This document shows, piece by piece, positions 57,761-64,000 of a stretch of DNA of 64,000 bases (position 1 is the first letter of the stretch; the number at the start of each line of letters is the position of its first letter). The notes below the pieces were generated by a model. That model did not search any database. It was not told the DNA's origin and worked only from the letters and a program-made list of their open reading frames with translations. Made by a program: the position numbers and the translations under genes. The stretch is from DAOUAE01 sp034433795 (lineage in GTDB: Bacteria; Chloroflexota; UBA6077; FW602-bin22; DAOUAE01). The stretch covers positions 1 through 64,000 of the forward strand of contig DAOUAE010000050.1 of the NCBI GenBank assembly GCA_034433795.1, read 5' to 3'.

Positions 57761-58225
57761 GTGAGTCTGCTGGCAGTTCTGCGCACGAGTGGTTCGGCCC
57801 TGACCGCCCAGCGGCTGCGCATGGATATCATCGCCCACAATGTGGCCAACAGTGAGACCACCCGGACTCCAGAGGGGGGACCCTATCGCCGGCAGCAGGT
57901 CGTCTTCGCCCCCCGCCTGCGGCCGCCGGCCGACTTCCTGACGCTTCTCCGGCGGGGCGACGTCGCCGCCCTGGCGCAGCCGGCCCGTCTGGCCGAGGGG
58001 GTGGAGGTGGTGGCGGTGCTTCCCGACCTCAGCCCACCCCGGCTGGTGTATAATCCGACCCATCCCGACGCGAACGCCGAGGGCTATGTGGCCTACCCCA
58101 ACGTCAACCTGGTCACCGAGCTGACCGACATGCTCTCGGCGACCCGCTCCTATGAGGCCAATCTGACCGTCATCCAGGCGGCCAAAGCCATGGCCCAGCG
58201 CGCTCTTGACCTGGCGCGCGGCTGA
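57761..58225 (+). CDS. flgC: flagellar proximal rod protein FlgC
   Basis: The 154-residue rod protein has an N-terminal helix LRMDIIAHNVANSETTRTPE (the 'NVANS.T' rod signature), GGPYRRQQVVF, YPNVNLVTELTDMLSATRSY (start of the C-terminal helix) and a final QAAKAMAQRALDL. It is exported through the flagellar type III apparatus. GTG 57761 has GGAGGG at 57750-57755. It stands first here without its usual partner flgB, which lies after the transglycosylase. Confidence 0.95.
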   Translation: MSLLAVLRTSGSALTAQRLRMDIIAHNVANSETTRTPEGGPYRRQQVVFAPRLRPPADFLTLLRRGDVAALAQPARLAEGVEVVAVLPDLSPPRLVYNPTHPDANAEGYVAYPNVNLVTELTDMLSATRSYEANLTVIQAAKAMAQRALDLARG

Positions 58226-58248
58226 CGGGCCGGGGCAGGAGGGCGTCG

Positions 58249-59961
58249 GTGCCACCGCAGGTCCGGCAGGTCCTGCAGGCGCTCCTGGAGCAGTGGCAGC
58301 GGCTGGGGCGAACCCAGCGTCTCCTGATCCTGGCGCTGGGAGGCGTGCTGCTGGTTCTGATCGGGGCGGTGGCCGTCACCACCACCGGCCCCCAGTACAC
58401 CACGATCTACCGGAACCTCTCGGAGCAGGACGCGGCCGCCATTGTCGCCCGTCTGCGCGAGCAGCGCATCCCCTTTGAGGTGGCCGAGAACGGGACGGCC
58501 ATTCGGGTCCCGGCCGACCGGGCCCATGAGATCCGCCTGCAGCTGGCCGCGCAGGGCCTGCCGCAGGGCGGGATGATCGGCTACGAGATCTTCGACCGGC
58601 CGGGGCTGGGGACGCTGGGGATGACCGAGTTCACCCAGCGGCTGAACTACCAGCGGGCGCTCGAAGGGGAGTTGAGCCGGACGATCAGCCGGCTGGACCC
58701 GGTCGAGAGCGCCCGCGTCCACCTGGCCCTGCCGCAGCCGGCGCTGCTGACCGAACGGCAGCGCGAGCCGACCGCCGCCGTGGTGCTGAAACTACGCCCC
58801 GGCCGCAATCTGGAGCCGCGCCAGGTCATGGCCATCCAGCACCTGGTCTCGCACAGCGTTGAGGGCCTCAAGCCAGAGAACGTGACGGTGGTCACGGTCG
58901 AGGGCGAGGATCTGACCGATCTCGGGCTCCAGGGCCGGGCCCAGCGGCCGGACACGACCCTGACCCGGGACCAGATCGCGGTCCAGCGCCAGGTCGAGCG
59001 GACGCTGGAGCGCAACATCGTCCAGATGCTGGAGCAGGCGCTTGGCCCTAACCGGGCGGTGGTCCGGGTGACGGTCAATCTGAACTGGGACCAGGTCCGG
59101 CGCGAGGCGGAGGTCTTCGCGCCCGCTCAGGCGGGCGGGCAGCCGAGTATTGTGCGCAGCCAGCAGCAGACGCGGGAGCGCTTCAGCGGTCCGCCCGGCA
59201 CGCTCCCCGGCGGCATACCGGGGGTGAGTTCCAACGTCGGGCCGGGCCCCCAGACGGTTCCGGGGGGGACCGCGGGGCCGCCGGTCCAGTTCGAAAAAGA
59301 AGACGTGGTGACCAACTACGAGGTCTCGAAGGCGGTCGAGCGGCTGATCAAGGCGCCGGGGTCGGTCGAGCGGATCTCGGTGGCGGTGATGCTCGATGGG
59401 CCGATGGATGAGGCGCAGGTTCAGGCCATCGAGCGGACGGTGGCGGCGGCCGCCGGGGTCAAGCCGGAGCGTGGCGATGTGGTGACGGTGACCGCTCTGC
59501 CGTTCAACCGGGCGGCGATGGAGCAGCAGGCCCGAGCGCTGGAGGAGGCCCAGCGTCTGGAGTTCTATTATAATCTGGCCAAGATAGCGGCCGCCGTCCT
59601 GATCGCGGTGCTGGTTCTGTTGGTGGTGTGGAGCCTCCTGCGCCGGCCGGTTCTCCGGCGGCCGGCGCTGCCGGGCGAGGAGGTCTCCGCCCTGCCGACA
59701 GGCGAAAGAGCGAGACCGCTGACGCGGGTGGAGGTGCCCGAGGTGCCATCGGCCGAGGAGGAGCGCCTGCGGGCGCTCGAGCAGCGGCTGCGCGAGGCGG
59801 AGGAGCGCCGGCGGATCATCCAGGAGCATGTCGAGTCGCTGGCCCGGTCCCAGCCCGAGGCGGTGGCCGACCTCCTGCGGACCTGGCTGGAGGAAGAGGA
59901 GACACGACCGCCGGAGCAGCCGCCCGAGCCCTCGCGCAATAACACGCGGGAGCGACCATGA
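58249..59961 (+). CDS. fliF: flagellar MS-ring protein FliF
   Basis: The 570-residue protein has TM1 (about 25-46), ring-building motifs (PQYTTIYRNLSEQDAAAIV, GMTEFTQRLNYQRALEGELS, RVHLALPQPALLTERQREP, AVVLKL) and TM2 (about 440-462). The cytoplasmic tail contains SQPEAVADLLRTWLEEE, the FliG-binding segment. GTG 58249 has AGGAGGG at 58237-58243. The stop overlaps fliH (ATGA), where fliG would normally be. The tail argues that a FliG exists elsewhere in the genome. Confidence 0.96.
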   Translation: MPPQVRQVLQALLEQWQRLGRTQRLLILALGGVLLVLIGAVAVTTTGPQYTTIYRNLSEQDAAAIVARLREQRIPFEVAENGTAIRVPADRAHEIRLQLAAQGLPQGGMIGYEIFDRPGLGTLGMTEFTQRLNYQRALEGELSRTISRLDPVESARVHLALPQPALLTERQREPTAAVVLKLRPGRNLEPRQVMAIQHLVSHSVEGLKPENVTVVTVEGEDLTDLGLQGRAQRPDTTLTRDQIAVQRQVERTLERNIVQMLEQALGPNRAVVRVTVNLNWDQVRREAEVFAPAQAGGQPSIVRSQQQTRERFSGPPGTLPGGIPGVSSNVGPGPQTVPGGTAGPPVQFEKEDVVTNYEVSKAVERLIKAPGSVERISVAVMLDGPMDEAQVQAIERTVAAAAGVKPERGDVVTVTALPFNRAAMEQQARALEEAQRLEFYYNLAKIAAAVLIAVLVLLVVWSLLRRPVLRRPALPGEEVSALPTGERARPLTRVEVPEVPSAEEERLRALEQRLREAEERRRIIQEHVESLARSQPEAVADLLRTWLEEEETRPPEQPPEPSRNNTRERP

Positions 59962-60752
59962 GCAAGCGGGCTGGCGACACGCCGGGCCCGGAAAGACGGG
60001 GAGCGGCCGAGCGGTCGCGGGTGGTCAAGCGGCCGCGCCTGGTCTCCGAGGCGGTCGTCGTCGGACCCCCGCCGTCGGAGGCGCCGCGGGCGCCCCAGCC
60101 GTCTGCGGCCGAGCCCGAAGCGGTGATCGCGGCGGCCCAGGCGGCGGCGGCCCGGTTGCTGGCTGAGGCGCGGGCCCGGCTGGAGGCGGCGCAGGCCGAG
60201 GCGGAGCAGATCCGCGAGGCGGCGCGGGCCGCCGGGTACACCGAGGGGCTGGCTGCCGGACGGGCCGAGGGTCAGGCCCAGGGCTACGCTGAGGGCCTGG
60301 CCCGGGCCGAGGCCGAGGCCCGGCAGCAGGTCGAGGCTCTGCGCCGCCTGGCCGAGAACGTGCGGGTCGAATGGGCCCGGCTGGTCCGCGAGGCCGAAGA
60401 GGAGGTGGTCCGCCTGGCCCTGGCCGTCGCCGAAAAGGTCATCCGGCACACGCTCGCCGTGGACCCTCAGGCGCTGGCCGCGCTGGTGCGGGCCGCGCTG
60501 GAGCAGGTTGCGCTCACCGGCACGGTGCGGCTGCGCGTTCATCCCCAGGACTGGGATGCGCTGAGCCGGCACTGGCCGGCCGTCCAGCCGACCCTCGGCG
60601 AGGGCAGCTACGAGATCGTGGCTGACGAGCAGGTCCGGCCCGGCGGCTGCCTCATCGAGGCCGGACCGAGCCGGATCGATGCGCAGGTGGAGACGCAGCT
60701 GGCCGCCATTCGGCGGGCTCTCCTGGGAGCCGATGAGGAGGAGCAGCCGTGA
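59958..60752 (+). CDS. fliH: flagellar export regulator FliH
   Basis: The 264-residue protein has a basic, disordered N-terminus (about 1-50). A long Ala/Glu/Arg helix follows (about 55-150) with the Gly-spaced segment YTEGLAAGRAEGQAQGYAEG (FliH GxxxG repeats), then a C-terminal FliH/SctL domain (LALAVAEKVIRHTLAVDPQA, RVHPQDWDAL, GGCLIEAGPSRIDAQVETQL). It binds FliI and links it to the export gate. ATG 59958 overlaps the fliF stop; the end overlaps fliI by 4 bases. Confidence 0.92.
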   Translation: MSKRAGDTPGPERRGAAERSRVVKRPRLVSEAVVVGPPPSEAPRAPQPSAAEPEAVIAAAQAAAARLLAEARARLEAAQAEAEQIREAARAAGYTEGLAAGRAEGQAQGYAEGLARAEAEARQQVEALRRLAENVRVEWARLVREAEEEVVRLALAVAEKVIRHTLAVDPQALAALVRAALEQVALTGTVRLRVHPQDWDALSRHWPAVQPTLGEGSYEIVADEQVRPGGCLIEAGPSRIDAQVETQLAAIRRALLGADEEEQP

Positions 60753-62089
60753 GTGAGGTCGTCGCCGGTCCGGAACGGCTCTCGCTGGACCGCTACCGCA
60801 CGATCCTGCACGATCTGGTGCCGGTCCGCTGCCAGGGGGTGGTGGTCCAGGTCATCGGGCTGACCATCGAGGCCGAGGGGCTGATCGGCCGGCTTGGCGA
60901 GATGGTGGAGATCTACCCGCGCTCCGGCGAACCGCCGATCACCGCCGAGGTGGTCGGCTTCCGGGGGCGGCGCGTTCTCTTGATGCCGCTGGGCGAGGTG
61001 CACGGCGTTCAGCCCGGCACGCCGGTGGTGGCCACCGGGACGCTCTTCACGGTTCCGGTCGGCGAGACGCTGCTGGGACGGGTGATCGACGCCCTGGGGC
61101 GGCCTCTGGACCAGAAGGGGCCGCTGCGGGGCCGCCGGATCTACGTGGGGACCGCCCGCCCTCCGCACCCGCTGACGCGCCAGCGTATTCGCGAGCCGCT
61201 GGTCACCGGTATCCGGGCCATCGACGCCGCTCTGACCTGTGGCAAGGGGCAGCGGATGGGGATCTTTGCCGGCAGCGGGGTCGGCAAGAGCACCCTTCTG
61301 GGCATGATCGCCCGCAACATCCGCAGCGATATCAACGTGATCGCCCTCATCGGCGAACGGGGGCGCGAGGTGCGCGATTTCATCGAGCGCGATCTGGGCC
61401 CGGAGGGGCTGGCCCGGTCGGTGGTGGTGGTCTCGACCTCGGACGAGCCGGCCCTGCTGCGCCTCAAGGGGGCGTGGCTGGCAACCGCCATCGCCGAGCA
61501 CTTCCGCGACCAGGGGTGCGATGTCACCTTCCTGATGGACTCGGTGACGCGGTTTGCGATGGCCCAGCGCGAGGTGGGCCTGGCGGTGGGCGAGCCGCCG
61601 GCCGCCAAGGGCTACACGCCTTCGGTCTTCGCCCTGCTCCCACGCCTGCTGGAGCGGGCCGGAACCTCGGAGCGGGGAACCATCACCGGCTTCTATACGG
61701 TGCTCGTCGAATCCGACGATCTCACCGAGCCCATCACCGACACGGTCCGCAGCATCCTCGACGGCCACATCGTCCTGACCCGCGAACTGGCGGCCGAAAA
61801 TCACTATCCTCCCGTCGATCTGCTCCAGAGCGTCAGCCGGGTGATGATCGATATCACCAGCCCCGAGCACCAGCGCCTGGCTGGCAAACTGCGTGAGGTG
61901 CTGGCCGTCTACCGTAACGCTCGCGATCTTATCAATATCGGCGCCTACGTCAGCGGCAGCAACCCGCAGATCGATTACGCGTTGAAGGTCATGCCGCAGG
62001 TCACCGCCTTTCTCCGTCAGGGGCCGTTTGAGCAGACGCCGCTGGAGGAGACGCTGGCCCGCCTGGCGGCGATTCTCGGCGACGCCTGA
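60749..62089 (+). CDS. fliI: flagellar export ATPase FliI
   Basis: The 446-residue F1-beta-like ATPase has Walker A GIFAGSGVGKSTLLGM, the catalytic region VIALIGERGREVRDFIERDL, Walker B VTFLMDSVTRFAMAQREVGL and the FliI marker GEPPAAKGYTPSVFALLPRL. It also has ITGFYTVLVESDD and ISRVMIDI-like blocks. It energises export of flagellar substrates with FliH and FliJ. GTG 60749 overlaps the fliH stop (GTGA). The length is typical. Confidence 0.97.
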   Translation: MSEVVAGPERLSLDRYRTILHDLVPVRCQGVVVQVIGLTIEAEGLIGRLGEMVEIYPRSGEPPITAEVVGFRGRRVLLMPLGEVHGVQPGTPVVATGTLFTVPVGETLLGRVIDALGRPLDQKGPLRGRRIYVGTARPPHPLTRQRIREPLVTGIRAIDAALTCGKGQRMGIFAGSGVGKSTLLGMIARNIRSDINVIALIGERGREVRDFIERDLGPEGLARSVVVVSTSDEPALLRLKGAWLATAIAEHFRDQGCDVTFLMDSVTRFAMAQREVGLAVGEPPAAKGYTPSVFALLPRLLERAGTSERGTITGFYTVLVESDDLTEPITDTVRSILDGHIVLTRELAAENHYPPVDLLQSVSRVMIDITSPEHQRLAGKLREVLAVYRNARDLINIGAYVSGSNPQIDYALKVMPQVTAFLRQGPFEQTPLEETLARLAAILGDA

Positions 62090-62103
62090 GAGGGGAGCCA
62101 GAG

Positions 62104-62565
62104 ATGGAAGAGCGGTTCCGTCTCCAGCCGGTTCTGAACTATCGCCAGAAGCAGGAGGAAGCCCGCCAGCAGGAACTGGCCCGGCTGAAGACCCTGTACC
62201 AGCAGCAGAGCGAGCGGCTGCAGGCGCTGGAGGTCGAGAAGAGGCAGCAGATCGCCCGTCTGGCCCAGGCCCAGCAGACCGACCCGGTGGATCTGGAGAC
62301 GCTCCTTCAGGTTCAGGCCTTCCTGGAGTGGCTCGACGCCCGCCTGGCCCAGGAGCGGGCCGCCCTGGCGGCCCTGGCCGACCAGGTCGAGCAGAAGCGG
62401 CGCCAGGTCGTGGCCGCGATGCAGGACCGCAAGATCCTGGAGCAGCTGGCCGAACGCCACGCCCGGGCCTACCGGGCCTGGCTCAACCAGCGTGAGGCCC
62501 GCCAGGCCGACGAGGTCGCCACGATACGCGCGCATCGGCGGCGTCAGGAGGGGGCCGATGAGTGA
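62104..62565 (+). CDS. fliJ: flagellar export protein FliJ
   Basis: The 153-residue protein is an all-helical antiparallel coiled coil (FRLQPVLNYRQKQEEARQQE..., FLEWLDARLAQERAALAALA, DRKILEQLAERHARAYRAW), the standard FliJ pattern. It is the central stalk of the FliI ring. ATG 62104 has GAGGGGAGCC upstream, 14 bases after fliI. Its end overlaps the transglycosylase start by 8 bases. Confidence 0.9.
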   Translation: MEERFRLQPVLNYRQKQEEARQQELARLKTLYQQQSERLQALEVEKRQQIARLAQAQQTDPVDLETLLQVQAFLEWLDARLAQERAALAALADQVEQKRRQVVAAMQDRKILEQLAERHARAYRAWLNQREARQADEVATIRAHRRRQEGADE

Positions 62566-63166
62566 GGTCGGGGCGCTGGGCCCGAGGCGGGGCTACCCGC
62601 AGTCGGTCGGCGGCCGCTTCGGGGCGGGGGGGATGGTCGACCTTGCGGTGGCGGCGCCGGCCGACCGCTCACCGGCACCGCCGACCACCGGGCCAGTGGT
62701 GCTGACCGAACGGCCCCGTTTTCTCAGCCGGCCGCTGGTCGTGGCCCAGCCGCCGGTCGGGTCCACGGCTTCCTTCCGCGATCTCATCGCCCGCTACGCC
62801 CAGCAGAACGGCCTGGACCCGGCGCTGGTCCAGGCGGTGGTGGCCGTCGAGTCGCAGTTCGATCCCCGGGCGGTCTCGCCGGCCGGCGCCAAAGGGCTGA
62901 TGCAGCTGACCGAGGCCACCGCCCGACAGCTGGGGGTGAGGGACCCCTTCGACCCGGCCGAGAATCTGCGGGGCGGGACGGCCTACCTGGCCCGCCTGCT
63001 CCAGAAGTACCGTGATCCCGCCCTGGCCCTGGCCGCCTACAACGCCGGCCCGGCGGCCGTGGACCGCTACGGGGGGATCCCCCCGTACCGTGAGACCCGC
63101 ACCTATGTGCAGAGGGTGCTCGACCTCTACCGACGACTGGTGGGCCGGCCGGAGGGCGCACGATGA
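62558..63166 (+). CDS. lytic transglycosylase (SLT) in the flagellar operon
   Basis: The 202-residue protein has about 85 disordered, Pro-rich N-terminal residues without a Sec signal, then an SLT domain. The domain has SFRDLIARYAQQNGLDPALV, VAVESQFDPRAVSPAGAKGL with MQL (catalytic Glu in VES), GTAYLARLLQKY and LALAAYNAGPAAV. It cleaves peptidoglycan glycan strands, presumably to let the rod cross the wall, as the muramidase part of FlgJ does elsewhere. ATG 62558 is set by overlap with fliJ; the longer open frame lies in fliJ. The end overlaps flgB by 4 bases. Confidence 0.9.
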   Translation: MSEVGALGPRRGYPQSVGGRFGAGGMVDLAVAAPADRSPAPPTTGPVVLTERPRFLSRPLVVAQPPVGSTASFRDLIARYAQQNGLDPALVQAVVAVESQFDPRAVSPAGAKGLMQLTEATARQLGVRDPFDPAENLRGGTAYLARLLQKYRDPALALAAYNAGPAAVDRYGGIPPYRETRTYVQRVLDLYRRLVGRPEGAR

Positions 63167-63594
63167 TCCCCGGTCTCTTCCGCGATCCGACCAGCCGGGC
63201 GCTGCGCCTGGCGCTCGATGGCCTGGCCAGACGCCAGGAGGTGATCGCCCAGAACATCGCCAATGTTGATACTCCCCAGTACCGGGCGCTGGCGGTGCGC
63301 TTCGAGGAGGCGCTGGCGCAGGCCAGCGCGCCGCGTCCCGCTCCCGCGACGCTGGCCCTGCAGACCACACACCCGGACCACCGCCGCCGGATGGCTTCGC
63401 CGGAGACCACGCCGGCGCCCATCCAGGTCGTCGAGGCCGAGCCGACTCGCTGGCGCAACGATGAGAATACGGTCGACATCGACCGGGAGATGCTGCTGCT
63501 GGCCCAGACCCAGCTCACCTACGAGACGGTGGTTCAGGCGATGACCAAGACGCTGGGCTGGCTGCGGACGGCGATCACCGAGGGCCGTCGCTGA
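63163..63594 (+). CDS. flgB: flagellar proximal rod protein FlgB
   Basis: The 143-residue protein has LALDGLARRQEVIAQNIANV with DTP.YRA, the rod-protein N-terminal signature, and a C-terminal helix DREMLLLAQTQLTYETVVQA followed by MTK. ATG 63163 overlaps the transglycosylase stop (ATGA). In most genomes flgB immediately precedes flgC; here it lies about 5 kb after it. Confidence 0.94.
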   Translation: MIPGLFRDPTSRALRLALDGLARRQEVIAQNIANVDTPQYRALAVRFEEALAQASAPRPAPATLALQTTHPDHRRRMASPETTPAPIQVVEAEPTRWRNDENTVDIDREMLLLAQTQLTYETVVQAMTKTLGWLRTAITEGRR

Positions 63595-63625
63595 TGCCAG
63601 AACGGTCCTGAGGGAGGCAGCGGAG

Positions 63626-63946
63626 ATGGAGGCGCTTTCCCCACTTCGGGGCGACCGATTGACGCACCCGCCCGCGGTCTCGCCGGCGGCCGGGAGCCGG
63701 GAGCCGGGCGACCCGGCCCGCGCCGCCCTCTCCTTCGCCCAGTTGCTGCGCGAGGCGGTCCAGAATGTGGACCGGTTGCAGCGGGCCGCTGAACAGCAGG
63801 CGCTGGCCCTGGCCAGCGGCCAGCCGGTGGACGTCCACGAGGTGGCCCTGGCCCTGGAGCAGGCCAGCCTGGCGCTGCAACTGGCGGTCCAGGTGCGCAA
63901 CAAACTGGTCGAGGCCTATCAGGAGATCGCCCGGATGCAGGTGTAA
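63626..63946 (+). CDS. fliE: flagellar hook-basal body protein FliE
   Basis: The 106-residue rod-MS-ring adaptor has SFAQLLREAVQNVDRLQRAA, ALASGQPVDVHEVALALEQA and LQLAVQVRNKLVEAYQEIAR with MQV, matching the FliE core; the N-terminal 35 residues are disordered. ATG 63626 has GAGGGAGG at about 63610-63617. It is exported early by the flagellar apparatus. Confidence 0.93.
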   Translation: MEALSPLRGDRLTHPPAVSPAAGSREPGDPARAALSFAQLLREAVQNVDRLQRAAEQQALALASGQPVDVHEVALALEQASLALQLAVQVRNKLVEAYQEIARMQV

Positions 63947-63960
63947 TGGGGGGAACGGTG

Positions 63961-64000
63961 ATGCTGGAGCCGGTCTGCCCATCAGCCTCCGGACCGCTGC
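63961..64000 (+). CDS. start of an unidentified gene (cut by window edge)
   Basis: ATG 63961 follows GGGGGGAACGG 14 bases after fliE and opens a frame (MLEPVCPSASGPL...) that runs off the window. Too little is visible to identify it. By position another flagellar gene is likely. Confidence 0.4.
   Translation, partial: MLEPVCPSASGPL

Noticed and set aside
1..64000. tRNA, rRNA or CRISPR array
   Set aside because: No tRNA-like T-arm (GGTTCGA-type) outside coding sequence, no rRNA-like block and no regularly spaced direct repeats of CRISPR size were seen on either strand.

Overview
The window is a dense, high-GC (roughly two-thirds G+C) bacterial chromosome segment. Overlapping genes, frequent GTG/TTG starts and strong Shine-Dalgarno (SD) sequences are the rule. 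I infer a probably thermophilic, flagellated member of the Chloroflexota. The reasons are the T-box and CopC/LPXTG-like features of a monoderm, an FhaA/FhaB-FtsW-PBP locus, a GHL6-type glycosidase and the overall gene style. No rRNA or tRNA gene is present to settle it. I see no prophage, CRISPR array or tRNA; the only mobile DNA is a transposase tail at the left edge.

Layout. (1) 1-208: transposase C-terminus. (2) 300-5308: glmU, a CBS/CorC protein, cdd, a small unknown, a TIM-barrel protein and a gamma-carbonic-anhydrase-like protein, largely overlapping, behind a good sigma-70-type promoter. (3) 5443-6744: a peroxiredoxin whose catalytic position is an in-frame TGA (probable selenocysteine), coupled to an UPF0173 hydrolase. 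(4) 6782-12112: a reverse-strand glycosidase, then a membrane protein, an amino-acid permease and a chromate transporter. (5) 12189-16156: a lipoprotein solute-binding protein directly coupled to a large sensor kinase. (6) 16169-17940: purK-purE. (7) 17945-24570: fhaA-fhaB-mtnP-SEDS-PBP plus two membrane proteins, an envelope/division locus. (8) 24567-25919, reverse: dtd, a zinc-ribbon protein and khpA. (9) 26027-31381: rpmI-rplT-rRNA methylase, then a Phe-type T-box controlling pheS-pheT. (10) 31541-34452, reverse: a two-component system and a small zinc protein. (11) 34495-41801: lysA, CopC-like, nadE (reverse), a beta-lactamase-like lipoprotein and a sugar-type isomerase/oxidoreductase pair ending in a textbook terminator. 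(12) 41826-47634: DnaJ-domain protein and a small membrane protein (reverse); divergent from them a coiled-coil protein, a penicillin-binding protein that has lost all its catalytic motifs, and a RodA-type SEDS protein. (13) 47647-56169: gcvPA-gcvPB, a binding lipoprotein, a double GNAT, a glycosyltransferase, trmD, an MBL protein and an HpcH/HpaI aldolase. (14) 56303-64000: a clan GH-A-like glycosidase followed by flagellar genes flgC-fliF-fliH-fliI-fliJ-transglycosylase-flgB-fliE in an unusual order and without fliG; the last gene is cut by the window edge.

The most notable observations are the Cys-free, TGA-containing peroxiredoxin with a hairpin at SECIS distance, the pseudo-PBP paired with RodA, the Phe T-box that begins inside the upstream methylase gene, and possible flagellar export signals on two cell-wall/glycan hydrolases. 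Three short repeated or palindromic intergenic motifs may be regulatory sites.
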